A stretch of DNA of 64,000 bases from Shewanella mesophila (GCF_019457515.1 NZ_CP080421.1:3968001-4032000); one strand, 5' to 3'. Positions 36,212 through 45,385 are shown, counted from the first letter of the stretch. Made by a program: numbers and translations. Notes: generated from the sequence alone by a model not told the origin.

Positions 36212-37762
36212 ATGACCCTACTCGATAAACTGGCCAACATAGTTAGCGACCCTCACTTATCTCCCAAACAAAAGTCGAGCTATTTAGCCATAGAGGCCGA
36301 AGCGAGTTTGCCCTATGTCGCGGTTTCCGATGCGGTAACCGCGGCCATGCAAGCGGGGATAATTTGCGACATGTTTGAGGGTCACGCGCCTTTCAAGCCA
36401 CGCTACGTGCTGCCCGATTATGCTAAATATTTGCGCCAAGGCTCAATCTACTTAGAGCTCGCCGCCGCGACAGATTTAGATGAAGCGATCAACGCACTGG
36501 TCATCCTCTATCATCATGTACCATCGGTGACTAATATGCCTGTGTATCTGGGCCAACTCGATGAGCTACTCATGCCCTACGTTGAGGGGGTTGATGAACA
36601 AAGCTTGTATCGCAAACTTAAAAACTTGTGGATCATGTTAGATCGCACCCTGCCCGACGCCTTTGTGCACGTTAATATCGGTCCGAGAGATAATATCGTC
36701 TGTCGCACCATTCTTAAGATAGATGCCGAGCTAAAACAGGTCGTGCCTAACTTGACCTTTATGTATGAGCCAGCCACCACACCCGATGATCTGCTATTGA
36801 TGGCCGCCAGCAATATTTGTGAGTGCAATAAACCCCATATCGCCAACTACCCAGTGCACGCGAGCACCTTTGACACCAAAGGATTTGGCATTGTCAGCTG
36901 TTATAACGCACTACCACTGGCAGGCGGCGCCAATACCTTGGTCAGGATAAATCTAAAACTGTTAGCCAGGCGGGCGACGAGCATCGACGACTTCTTTGAA
37001 CATACCCTGCCAAGCTACTGCGCCCTCGCCTATGAGCTGATCGAAGCCCGCGCTAAATTCCTCCATCAAGAGTCGCATTTCTTCGACAGTTTCTTGGTGA
37101 AAGAGGGCTTAATTGAACCGTCACGTTTCGCGCCTATGTTTGGCATTTACGGCATGGCCGAGGCGGTGGATATTCTACTCGGCAATGCCCCCATATCTGA
37201 GCAGATGGGCGACAAACCGAGCAAACATTACGGCCACCATGACACCGCCAATCAGCTAGGCTACCGCATATCGAAGGCCTTAGATGGCATAGTTAAATCG
37301 ACGCCTGTGACCTACGGTTACCATGAGCGCGCCCTACTGCATTCTCAAAGCGGCATCAGCCTAGATATTGATGTCACCCCAGGCGTGCGGATTCCCTATG
37401 GCACAGAGCCTAATCCTGTGGCGCATATTCAAGCGTTAGCACCTCATCATCAATACTACACATCTGGGATCAGCGACATCCTTACTATCGATGCCACCGT
37501 CAAACAAAACCCCGAGGCCATGCTGCAGCTATGTAAGGGCGCATTTAACTTAGGCTTTCGCGAGTTCAGTGCCAATGTCGCCTCTAACGACTTAATTCGT
37601 GTCACGGGTTACATGATAAAACTCTCAGATATCGCCACCTTTAAGCAGCAAGGCTCGCGCACCAACACCACAGGGCTCGGCGCCGAAGCGGCGCAAAACA
37701 CTGGCATACTTAAGCGTCAGCCCAGAGTCGCCGCCCATGAACTCACGCCACACTATTTTTAA
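36212..37762 (+). CDS. yjjI: Glycyl radical enzyme YjjI
   Basis: 516 residues from the ATG at 36212, the same length I recall for E. coli YjjI; a GTG four codons upstream is the alternative. The glycyl radical motif is intact near the C-terminus (RVTGY, radical glycine at about residue 466). YjjI is a shorter, uncharacterised branch of the anaerobic glycyl radical enzymes. It is followed by its activase YjjW, whose ATG overlaps by 26 bases. Work under anoxia is implied; the reaction is unknown. Confidence 0.9.
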   Translation: MTLLDKLANIVSDPHLSPKQKSSYLAIEAEASLPYVAVSDAVTAAMQAGIICDMFEGHAPFKPRYVLPDYAKYLRQGSIYLELAAATDLDEAINALVILYHHVPSVTNMPVYLGQLDELLMPYVEGVDEQSLYRKLKNLWIMLDRTLPDAFVHVNIGPRDNIVCRTILKIDAELKQVVPNLTFMYEPATTPDDLLLMAASNICECNKPHIANYPVHASTFDTKGFGIVSCYNALPLAGGANTLVRINLKLLARRATSIDDFFEHTLPSYCALAYELIEARAKFLHQESHFFDSFLVKEGLIEPSRFAPMFGIYGMAEAVDILLGNAPISEQMGDKPSKHYGHHDTANQLGYRISKALDGIVKSTPVTYGYHERALLHSQSGISLDIDVTPGVRIPYGTEPNPVAHIQALAPHHQYYTSGISDILTIDATVKQNPEAMLQLCKGAFNLGFREFSANVASNDLIRVTGYMIKLSDIATFKQQGSRTNTTGLGAEAAQNTGILKRQPRVAAHELTPHYF

Positions 37763-38708
37763 TAAAACAGCTGTGAGTGGAGTAGCTGAGGGACAAGTAG
37801 CTGTGAGCGAAACTAGCATAAACCGAGTGTCGGCAAGTACATTGACCAATGTCAGCCAGATCTTGCCCTTCTCCTGTGTCGACGGGCCAGGCAGTCGGTT
37901 GGTGATCTTTTTGCAGGGGTGCAATTACAGCTGTAAAAACTGTCACAACCCCCACACCATCACCCCTTGCGATCATTGTGGTGACTGCATCAGCGCCTGC
38001 CCACAAGCGGCGCTCGCCATAGATAACAGCGGCGTGAAACCTCGTATTGTCTGGGATAGTGAACGATGCAGCCATTGCGATCAGTGTTTGTCAGCCTGCA
38101 CTAAACAATCCAACCCTAAAACCCAGCAGTACAGTGTCGAGCAGCTACTGACACAGATCCGCATTAACCGACCCTTTATCAATGGCATCACGGTTAGCGG
38201 CGGTGAAGCTAGCCTACAGTTGCCATTGGTTATCGCCCTCTTTAAGGCGATTAAAGCCTGCCCGCAACTTAGCCACCTCAGCTGTATGCTCGACACCAAC
38301 GGCAGCCTAAGCCAAACAGGTTGGCTCAAATTATTGCCCTATCTCGACGGTGCAATGGTGGATTTAAAAGCGTGGCAGCAAGAGACCCACAACTACATTA
38401 CTGGCCGCGATAACCACAGGGTTTTTCAGTCAATCAGGTTACTAGCACAACATGAAAAGCTGTATGAAGTGCGCCTGTTACATATCCCCAGCATCAGCGA
38501 TTTCGACCAAGAAATAGATGCCCTGTCTCAATATCTAAACAAGCTACCCGAAACGGTACGTATTAAACTCAATGCCTTTCATCATCACGGCGTTACAGGT
38601 GAAGCGGCACATTGGCCGAACTGCCATGAAGCCGATATCAAGCGGCTTGCCGCTAAGCTGTCACAGCGAGGAGTAAAGAATCTGGTTCTGCCTAATGTAT
38701 ATTTGTAG
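37737..38708 (+). CDS. yjjW: Glycyl radical enzyme activase YjjW (radical SAM)
   Basis: 323 residues from the ATG at 37737. The radical SAM cluster motif is C62-NYS-C66-KN-C69, followed by two ferredoxin-type 4Fe-4S motifs (CDHCGDCISACP and CSHCDQCLSAC). It would place the radical on YjjI glycine using SAM. Compared with E. coli YjjW the N-terminus is about 36 residues longer before ILPFSCVDGPGSRL. A GTG at 37803 with GAGGG upstream would give a normal-length protein and may be the true start. Confidence 0.9.
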   Translation: MNSRHTIFNKTAVSGVAEGQVAVSETSINRVSASTLTNVSQILPFSCVDGPGSRLVIFLQGCNYSCKNCHNPHTITPCDHCGDCISACPQAALAIDNSGVKPRIVWDSERCSHCDQCLSACTKQSNPKTQQYSVEQLLTQIRINRPFINGITVSGGEASLQLPLVIALFKAIKACPQLSHLSCMLDTNGSLSQTGWLKLLPYLDGAMVDLKAWQQETHNYITGRDNHRVFQSIRLLAQHEKLYEVRLLHIPSISDFDQEIDALSQYLNKLPETVRIKLNAFHHHGVTGEAAHWPNCHEADIKRLAAKLSQRGVKNLVLPNVYL

Positions 38709-38819
38709 CGTGATTTTTGAGCTTATAGCGCCAATCTGCCCATCTTTAGTTTTTGAGCGTCAAGCTGACTTTGGTATTTAAAAGGATATTTGAAACCATG
38801 ACTTTATGGTTTATCAATT

Positions 38820-38960
38820 GCCTGCAGCAGGTGCAGCGCAGGGATGCGCCAATGCCGCGTTGACATAGACGTCAAAATAGTGGCCATGTCACGGAACGTC
38901 CGCAGCCGCATCTACACGAGGTTATTTTATCTCTTCGATTTAGCCTTTCGGGTATCAATC
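38820..38960 (-). repeat. Interspersed repeat, copy A (reverse orientation)
   Basis: The reverse complement of 38921-38942 matches 41933-41954 exactly over 22 bases. Upstream it shares TGCAGCAGG and similar spacing with copy B. It contains no gene. Confidence 0.7.
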
Positions 38961-39097
38961 GGACAATCTAAAGTTAAATCGTTTTTGGACAAAAGTGGGT
39001 TTATCTTCGAATGAAGGGGCTGGCATTTTTGGCTTATAACATTTGGCTGAATTGGTTTTTGGTATGGCTGATGGTAGCGTTAACCTTCATTGTTTTG

Positions 39098-39270
39098 AAT
39101 CGCTTGCAGCAGGCCTCATGTGCAAACACATTTGTGACGCGCTACGAGCACTTCCATGTGAGCTCTACCTCGGCGTCCATGCCTCGGAAGGTCACAACTG
39201 TGTTCACACCGAGTTTTCTATCTCTTCGATTTGACCTTACTGGTACCTCTTGGGCAATCACAAGTTAACT
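39098..39270 (-). repeat. Interspersed repeat, copy B (reverse orientation)
   Basis: A diverged tandem partner of copy A with a period of 290 bases: both end in TATCTCTTCGATTT (38929 and 39219), followed by similar GGTA...CAATC...AAGTTAA and TTTNTGGACA stretches. A short open frame here (39011-39268) is not credible as a gene. Confidence 0.65.
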
Positions 39271-39383
39271 CATTTCTGGACATAAATGATTTAGAGTTTA
39301 GGCTCTAACTTATGAGATTTTGATTAGGAAAAGTATGGCAATCGGATCAACTACAGTTTGACACCATAGTCACTTGTTAGCAC

Positions 39384-40175
39384 TTAGATCCCAAACTGTT
39401 TCACGACTTCATCAAATACTGCAAGATCTGCCTTTGTTACTGTTTTAACTTCTTTATCACGAAGGACCTTACCAAAATGGACACTAGAATTCCGCAATTT
39501 ATTGATCGCTTTAAAGTGTTGCAAATTAAGCCCTAACGACTTATCTAATTGTAGAAGTTCAACATAGGTAACTAGTTTACCGAGACCTAAGCCATTATCT
39601 TTGTCCATAAGACTTCGTTTCACATCATTTTCTAGCAATAGCTGATAAAGAATCGCTTCACTAATAACACCTGCAAGTATCGAACAGGTACTGTATTGCT
39701 CATGTTTCAAGTTAGTTCGATATTGTTCGTAGAACGTTTTAACGTAATCACGAAAAGGACTTGTGACATTTATTTCTGATTTAATAGAGCCAGTAATTTT
39801 ATTTTGAGGAATCGGAACAATTGTATTTAACAGTACTTTTCTAGGAATGCGCCTTAGCACTCCTCCGATTGCAACATCATTCCAATATTCAGATAAGCTT
39901 TCATGAGTGAAAAACCACTGTAAGTATTCTTCCGTAATTCCGAGTTCAATTCCTTTATTAGACATAATGAAAGGGATGAAGCCATATTTTGCTAGCTTGG
40001 GTTTATTCAATCTACGAAAGCTCAAATTCCCCTGCATTGCAGGTATAAGAACTAGTGTCCCTGTAGGTATTTCTGTTTCACCTTTAGGTATATCTTCGAT
40101 CAAGCTTGAAAGAACAGCTGTTTTGGAACCGCTAAAGCTTTTATCTATGATATTCTTATTATTTTTTGACTCCAA
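39384..40175 (-). CDS. HsdS-like target-recognition domain fused to a HEPN-like domain
   Basis: 263 residues from a TTG at 40175, which has a strong GGAGG five bases upstream; a GTG four codons earlier lacks such a site. Residues about 35-125 look like half of a type I restriction specificity subunit: GTLVLIPAMQGN...YLQWFF...GGVLRRIPRKVLLNTIVPIPQ. Residues about 145-263 are helical and end in KLRNSSVHFGK, an R-x4-H motif (R228, H233) as in HEPN ribonucleases or DUF4145-like domains. No HsdM or HsdR is nearby. AT-rich, unlike its neighbours. It might be an orphan defence protein, but function is not established. Confidence 0.6.
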   Translation of the reverse strand: MESKNNKNIIDKSFSGSKTAVLSSLIEDIPKGETEIPTGTLVLIPAMQGNLSFRRLNKPKLAKYGFIPFIMSNKGIELGITEEYLQWFFTHESLSEYWNDVAIGGVLRRIPRKVLLNTIVPIPQNKITGSIKSEINVTSPFRDYVKTFYEQYRTNLKHEQYSTCSILAGVISEAILYQLLLENDVKRSLMDKDNGLGLGKLVTYVELLQLDKSLGLNLQHFKAINKLRNSSVHFGKVLRDKEVKTVTKADLAVFDEVVKQFGI

Positions 40176-40298
40176 ACTCTCCTCCACTGGTGAGTGATAC
40201 CGCCTGTCTAAGCGGATTTAAATTCTTGGCTATAATGTGGGACAAAGCAAAACTGAACCAACTGTTTTAGTACCGTTTTCAATGCCTTTTAGCACTAT

Positions 40299-41156
40299 TT
40301 ATTCATATGACTCGAGCCAATAATTAGACTTTGAGTCTAGCCCAATACGCTCAAGTCCAATTGTATTCTCACACCTTATTGATTGATAAAACTTTGTTTT
40401 CTTTTGATGATAACGCAACAAATGGGCTATGGCTGTTTTTGTTTCTACAGAGGTTCTTAATCCAAATGTGATACTAGATATTGCTTCTATTTCAAGTTTA
40501 AAAACTTTCCCTCCATTGTTTGGAAGTAAAAAGCGCCATTCTTTTTCGTAAGCCCAATCAGTAGACTTTGTTGTTAACATTTTAAAAAAGAGTTCCATCG
40601 TTGATCTGTGAGAATGACCCATTCCAGTTTTTGCAAATAACAAATATGAGTTTCTTACAATATCCTTTTCAGCCACATATTCAACTTGTCGAAGCCAGTC
40701 TACTACGCCATTTGGAGATTCGGGAGCTAATAGAACTGGATCGTAACCAATACAAATCCCTGTATGATTTTGCCCGTAATGTGACCACATAGTTGTACTT
40801 TCAGGGTCTTCTGATAGTGAGAGTATTCCCATAGTTTCAGATTCACTATCCCAAAATTCTCGAAATAAATTAACTTTCTCTTTTAAATGAGCATTTGGTT
40901 TACCATCTTCAAAAAGCATGTCGAAGCCTTCATATGAAATATTTTGGCCATTATTTTCCAAATACCATTTTCTAAAGCTTAAGAAAGCAGACTTAAACTC
41001 TTCAATGGAAACATCCGCATCACTAATCTTAAATTGAGCATCAAATGGATCATTTAACTGTTCTGGTTTTGGTATCCACAATCCTTTGCTTAACAAACTA
41101 AGTATGGTGTACTTTTCAAATTCTCGATACTTGAACAATTCATTGGGTATTTCCAA
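40299..41156 (-). CDS. DUF2971-family protein
   Basis: 285 residues from a TTG at 41156 that has AGGAG six bases upstream. The N-terminus FKYREFEKYTILSLLSKGLWIPKPEQLNDPFDAQF and the later LSEDPESTTMWSHYGQNHTGICIGYD match DUF2971, a family often seen in phage-defence and accessory islands and of unknown function. It precedes the TRD-HEPN gene by 123 bases on the same strand, and the two are probably cotranscribed. AT-rich composition suggests recent transfer. Confidence 0.75.
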   Translation of the reverse strand: MEIPNELFKYREFEKYTILSLLSKGLWIPKPEQLNDPFDAQFKISDADVSIEEFKSAFLSFRKWYLENNGQNISYEGFDMLFEDGKPNAHLKEKVNLFREFWDSESETMGILSLSEDPESTTMWSHYGQNHTGICIGYDPVLLAPESPNGVVDWLRQVEYVAEKDIVRNSYLLFAKTGMGHSHRSTMELFFKMLTTKSTDWAYEKEWRFLLPNNGGKVFKLEIEAISSITFGLRTSVETKTAIAHLLRYHQKKTKFYQSIRCENTIGLERIGLDSKSNYWLESYE

Positions 41157-41585
41157 TACTATCTCCTAATAATGCTGACATTTTAGTATTTATGCGTTGC
41201 GTGTTTATCAGGTTAGACTATTCGAGGCGCATACTCATAATCGTCTCATTTCTAAACAGTTGAAATGATTAGACCAAACACATCTTCTGGAAAAACGAGA
41301 ATGCATATTTTGCTTGCCTTGTATCGCTTACAAACCGAGAATACGCGACTTTAGTTGTTTGAATTTACTATTCTTTTTATTTCCACTCAATAGCAAATCG
41401 CGAACTGATTGTTCATAATTTGGAGATTATCTACACAAAACCAATAATACTGTATAAAAATACAAATACAGGTTAAATATTAGGTTGCCGCTAAGCAGAA
41501 ACACTTACCTTTCCGGTTGATGAGAAAATATATTGCAAAGAAGTTAAGGATGTATTGGAAGAATTGCTGGCGCAAACACGTAATG

Positions 41586-41838
41586 GGGCAAAACCTTCTT
41601 AGCTTTTAACTCTGAATACACACCAAATACGGCTAAATCGAAGAAGCGTTAGAGATAGGTGTAAGCACGGTTTTGGCCTTCGAAATCATGGATGATTTCG
41701 CAGAGCCCACATGGATGTGCTGGCGGCGTGCCAAAAGAGTGCTTGCACATTCCTCGCCGGACAGGCGTTCAGTAACAGCGAAGGTACGACCTTCAAGCTC
41801 ACTTAACCCATTCCCATCCAGCCAAACGCTACATAAGC
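41586..41838 (+). repeat. Interspersed repeat, copy C
   Basis: Shares long blocks with copy D: TTAGCTTTTAA, TAAATCGAAGA, GTAAGC-CGGTTTTGGCCTTC, GATTTCGCAGAGCCCACATG, then GCTTGCACATTCCTCGCCGG and CCAGCCAAACGCTA-like ends. It is noncoding; short open frames inside are not conserved between copies. Confidence 0.8.
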
Positions 41839-41884
41839 TAATCCAGAAAATGCCAAACCTTCATTCCAAGGCCACCAAACTTTG

Positions 41885-42252
41885 AGGCAAAAGCACGTTA
41901 GCTTTTAATGCGTTATTAGTCCCATATGAAGTTAAATCGAAGAGATAAAATAACCCAGTGTAAGCGCGGTTTTGGCCTTCGAAATTATGGCCGAAAATGT
42001 TCCAGACATTTTTCGGCATTCCCTCCGTCCTTGGAGGTCAGATGATTTCGCAGAGCCCACATGGAAGTGCTCGCAACGATATCCCTATCTAAAAGCCAGT
42101 TCGACAATCCCTGTCTCTCGTTCATAAGCACGAAGCTATGCTTCACTCACCGAGCCAAAAAAGCGCTTGCACATTCCTCGCCGGACAGGCGATTGGCAGC
42201 GGTGAAGGGACGACCTTCAAACACACTTCACCAATACCCACGCAGCCAAACG
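41885..42252 (+). repeat. Interspersed repeat, copy D
   Basis: The longer copy. It has the same block order as copy C, with an extra insert of about 70 bases (41990-42040, palindromic CCGAAAATGT...ACATTTTTCGG) and another between 42075 and 42155. Its start matches copy A in reverse. Confidence 0.8.
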
Positions 42253-42267
42253 CTAAAACCCCAAACC

Positions 42268-42879
42268 TTACTCCACAGAACGATCCCATATATTAGGAAT
42301 AACCTTACAGGTATATCCAGAAATAAATGGCTTTTTATGCCCAGAATGGAGGTCATACACATGGCGTTCTACTGCACCGATATTCGCGCCATAGACGTGG
42401 ATACTGATCGACACACTATCCTTAAGGGCATTAGATACCTTATGGATATCGCCAATACGCGGTGATACAAGATCAACACTACCTGTGGGCAAATGATGTG
42501 AACCAATTGCACGCAAGCGAGCGGTTGCAGGGTCTAGTTCAAACACCTCAGATAGCTCATATTCCTCACACAGCTCGGCGCCGCGCATAACACCAACCAT
42601 GCCCCATACAGTGTGATCATGCACTGGAGTCGTTTGCCCCGGCGCCCATACGAAACTCACCACAGAAAAACGCTCCAGCGGATCGCAGTACAATAAATAC
42701 TGCTGATACCTTTCTGCGCTCGCCTTGGCAAACTCTTCTGGCAACCAATCATCATGGCTAATAAGCTCTGATAGCAGGTATTTACCCTCGACAAAGATAT
42801 GCTCTTCATCGTTGCCAACTTGCTCAACCAAATGGGTAAAAGACTGAATAAACTCCCGCAATCTGGCACTGTTTTCCAT
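42268..42879 (-). CDS. Cysteine dioxygenase-family thiol dioxygenase (3-mercaptopropionate dioxygenase-like)
   Basis: 203 residues from the ATG at 42879, preceded by AGGTGA; an upstream start adds a non-family stretch. Cupin iron ligands are present: PVHDHTVWG (two His) and the later His in SISIHVYG. Bacterial CDO-type enzymes with this layout often prefer 3-mercaptopropionate over cysteine; they oxidise the thiol to a sulfinate. 3-Mercaptopropionate can arise from DMSP demethylation, so a link to the DMSP genes 12 kb away is possible but unproven. Confidence 0.78.
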   Translation of the reverse strand: MENSARLREFIQSFTHLVEQVGNDEEHIFVEGKYLLSELISHDDWLPEEFAKASAERYQQYLLYCDPLERFSVVSFVWAPGQTTPVHDHTVWGMVGVMRGAELCEEYELSEVFELDPATARLRAIGSHHLPTGSVDLVSPRIGDIHKVSNALKDSVSISIHVYGANIGAVERHVYDLHSGHKKPFISGYTCKVIPNIWDRSVE

Positions 42880-43194
42880 GACATCACCTGCTTTCGATTT
42901 GTGTTCAAACAAGGGTAGGAGATTTGATCTCGCCAATAAATAGGCAATAGGTCGATAGAAGATAGCTGCACTAGATGATGCTTTACTACATCGAAAGGCG
43001 TTACAGTGAAATCATCCATTTACACCAAATGCCAACCAGATCAATCGTTAAACATAAAAATGTCATCGACCTCCATTCCGAGACTAACAAGCTTTGGGAG
43101 TAAACTCGTTAACTTGTTAACTCGCTACTCAAAAAATATCAAAAGTCACCCAACGCAAACACAGCTGCGAAACAAGCAAATAAAAAATGCCCCT
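42880..43194. other. 315-base gap, no gene seen
   Basis: Promoter side of the thiol dioxygenase and 3' side of the LysR gene. I see no credible frame, RNA gene or repeat. Confidence 0.5.
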
Positions 43195-44127
43195 TCACTC
43201 AAACGCCGCTCGACTACACTCAACAATCTGTTGATACAGCCAACGTGAGGCTGGGTCATTCATACTCGGACGATGCCAAACCAGACTGTAGGCGACCTTG
43301 CCATAATCGAACGGCAAAGCCTTAGTCACCAATCCCTTAGCTTGCAAAGCGGTCTTGGCCCAGTGACGAGAACAGGTAAACAGCAGTTCACTGTGATGAC
43401 ACATTAACGCCGCACTACCAAAATCGGGCACCACTACAGGGGTGGCACGCTGGCGAGACTGCTGGGCTAACTGCATCTCAAAAAAGGGAATATTTAAGTC
43501 GGCGTCGCTAATCCCCACATGACTGAAATCTAAGTAATCGGCCATAGAAATGGTCTCTTGAGAGGCCAATGGATGCGCCGGATTCATTAAGCAGACCATC
43601 TGATCGTCGATTAGGGTTTCCCAGACTAAGTCTTGCTCAGTAATGGGTGGCTGACTACGGTCATGGGGCAAGATGATGAAATCGAGTGAGCCTTGCACCA
43701 AACCGTCGAAGCCAATCCCCTCTTTGGCGCAGATGGTTAAGCGAATATTGGGAGCGATTTTCAGCACCTTGGCGGTTAATTTCGCCGCCAGCAATTCAAA
43801 GGAACTTTCACGCATGGCTAGTGAGAAACAGCCCTCATACACGGCAGGATTAAAGGCTTCCTGGCTAACCATCTGGTTCATATCATTAATAATTTGATGG
43901 ACGCTCGGCACGAGTCGACGGGCAACAGGCGTGGCCACCAACTTATTACCGTTACGATAAAACAACTCATCATCTAAGCTGTTACGCAGTTGACTTAGGG
44001 TCTTACTGACACTTGATGGACTAAGACAGAGCCGACGAGCACTATCGGTCACACTCAAGGTGTCCAGCATCACGTGCAAAGTAATCAAGTGTTTCATGCT
44101 AATACGTGAAAGTTTAGCCAGATCCAT
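43195..44127 (-). CDS. LysR-family transcriptional regulator
   Basis: 310 residues with a winged helix (SVTDSARRLCLSPSSVSKTLSQLRNSLDDELFYR) and a NodD-like effector domain. It lies between the thiol dioxygenase (same strand) and the divergent trmL. Control of the dioxygenase is possible, but they are separated by over 300 bases and no shared site is evident. Confidence 0.85.
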   Translation of the reverse strand: MDLAKLSRISMKHLITLHVMLDTLSVTDSARRLCLSPSSVSKTLSQLRNSLDDELFYRNGNKLVATPVARRLVPSVHQIINDMNQMVSQEAFNPAVYEGCFSLAMRESSFELLAAKLTAKVLKIAPNIRLTICAKEGIGFDGLVQGSLDFIILPHDRSQPPITEQDLVWETLIDDQMVCLMNPAHPLASQETISMADYLDFSHVGISDADLNIPFFEMQLAQQSRQRATPVVVPDFGSAALMCHHSELLFTCSRHWAKTALQAKGLVTKALPFDYGKVAYSLVWHRPSMNDPASRWLYQQIVECSRAAFE

Positions 44128-44286
44128 ACCTATCTCATCGAATTAATAACCGCCTAAGGCAATATAACCCTAAATGCCGACTATGTTGGTAGCGATGTCA
44201 AGAATCACGATCCCACTCACAGTGACGTTTTCCGCTATCGACTTTTACCGTATAATCGCCGCTCATCAATCCAAAGGTAGGCCAGC

Positions 44287-44751
44287 ATGTTCCATATCGC
44301 CCTTTATGAACCCGAAATCGCTCCTAATACAGGTAATATCATTCGCCTATGTGCTAATAATGGCTGCCAACTGCACCTAATTGAGCCGCTTGGATTTGAT
44401 CTAGAAGAGAAAAAGCTACGCCGAGCAGGTTTAGACTACAGCGATTTAACCCGGGTGACGCGTCACAAGGACTTCGCCCATTTTCTCGAGGCGATGGCCG
44501 GTAAACGCATTATGGCGTGCACCACAAAAGGTAGCCGCCCACACAGCGAACTGAGTTTTGAAAAAGAGGATGTATTGTTGTTTGGCCCTGAGACCCGTGG
44601 CCTGCCAATAGAAATTATCGAGTCGTTACCGACCTCTCAGCGCCTGAGAATTCCCATGGCCGCGAGTAGTCGTAGCTTGAACCTATCAAATGCGGTAGCG
44701 ATCATCAGCTATGAAGCTTGGCGTCAAATAGGCTATGAAGGTGCGCTTTAA
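44287..44751 (+). CDS. trmL: tRNA (cytidine/uridine-34-2'-O)-methyltransferase TrmL
   Basis: 154 residues of the SPOUT family with the knot motifs LFGPETRGLP and MAASSRSLNLSNAVAIISYEAWRQ. TrmL methylates the wobble 2'-O of tRNA-Leu isoacceptors. It stands alone with an AAAGGTAGG ribosome site. Confidence 0.95.
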   Translation: MFHIALYEPEIAPNTGNIIRLCANNGCQLHLIEPLGFDLEEKKLRRAGLDYSDLTRVTRHKDFAHFLEAMAGKRIMACTTKGSRPHSELSFEKEDVLLFGPETRGLPIEIIESLPTSQRLRIPMAASSRSLNLSNAVAIISYEAWRQIGYEGAL

Positions 44752-44845
44752 CTCACGCCTTCCGTCACACTGAAGTCCAGACTCAGCAATAGATAATTAG
44801 CGCATTCTATGCTTGTTATAGTTGTTGTGGTGGGTTGATAGCGCC

Positions 44846-45385
44846 CTATTGTGGCTGCATGGCGATGGCTCTATACAACCTGTAGTGGTCTTCGTCTTCA
44901 TCTAGGTATTGCAAGTTCTGCAACCACAACCAGCCCTTATCCTGACGCTCAAACCGTAACTGGATCAATACTGGACGCTGCTTCATCACCCCTTTGCCTA
45001 ATAAGGTAAAGGCATTGCTGTCCTCATACAAACTAAAGCTTTGATATTTATCCTCATCAACCCCGTTGTAATACAGCAGCGATACCTCTGGAGGGAGATC
45101 TCTAAACCACCAAGTTTCGCTAAACGGGTAATTGGCATGTTCGCTAACCGAGAGGATCAATTGGCGCTTATCGGCGGAGCAGATCGCCTCGACACTCACC
45201 ATTTTGGGTTGTGCCTGCGATTGTGAATGCGCCCGAGATTGCGCGGCATCACCACGCCACTGGCCGGCAAGTGCATCACAAAAGTTGGCTAGTGGAATTT
45301 TTTCCATTCCATAAACCGGAGATAAGCAGCAAATATTGATCACTAAACCTGCCAAGAATAGTTGCTTTAGATAGCTCAATGTCAT
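44846..45385 (-). CDS. Secreted protein of unknown family
   Basis: About 179 residues from the ATG at 45385, giving a signal peptide (LKQLFLAGLVINICCLSPVYG). The ribosome site AGAGG touches this ATG, so a TTG two codons further, or an upstream start up to 45466, is possible. The mature part is beta-rich (GQWRGDAAQ, ETWWFRDLPPEVSLLYYNG, WLWLQNLQY), resembling a small lipocalin-like or DUF envelope protein. I do not recognise the family. Confidence 0.65.
   Translation of the reverse strand: MTLSYLKQLFLAGLVINICCLSPVYGMEKIPLANFCDALAGQWRGDAAQSRAHSQSQAQPKMVSVEAICSADKRQLILSVSEHANYPFSETWWFRDLPPEVSLLYYNGVDEDKYQSFSLYEDSNAFTLLGKGVMKQRPVLIQLRFERQDKGWLWLQNLQYLDEDEDHYRLYRAIAMQPQ

Noticed and set aside
39011..39268. 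85-residue frame downstream of yjjW
   Set aside because: It falls in a repeat copy whose sister copy does not keep the frame.
39384..40175. Complete type I restriction-modification system
   Set aside because: Only half of a specificity-like domain is present, fused to another domain; no methylase or restriction subunit is in the window.
38709..42267. Prophage or insertion sequence in the accessory island
   Set aside because: No integrase, transposase, phage structural gene or tRNA attachment site was seen; only two genes and repeats.
42061..42465. 134-residue frame overlapping repeat copy D and the thiol dioxygenase
   Set aside because: Half is repeat DNA and half is antisense to the dioxygenase; the sister repeat does not keep it.
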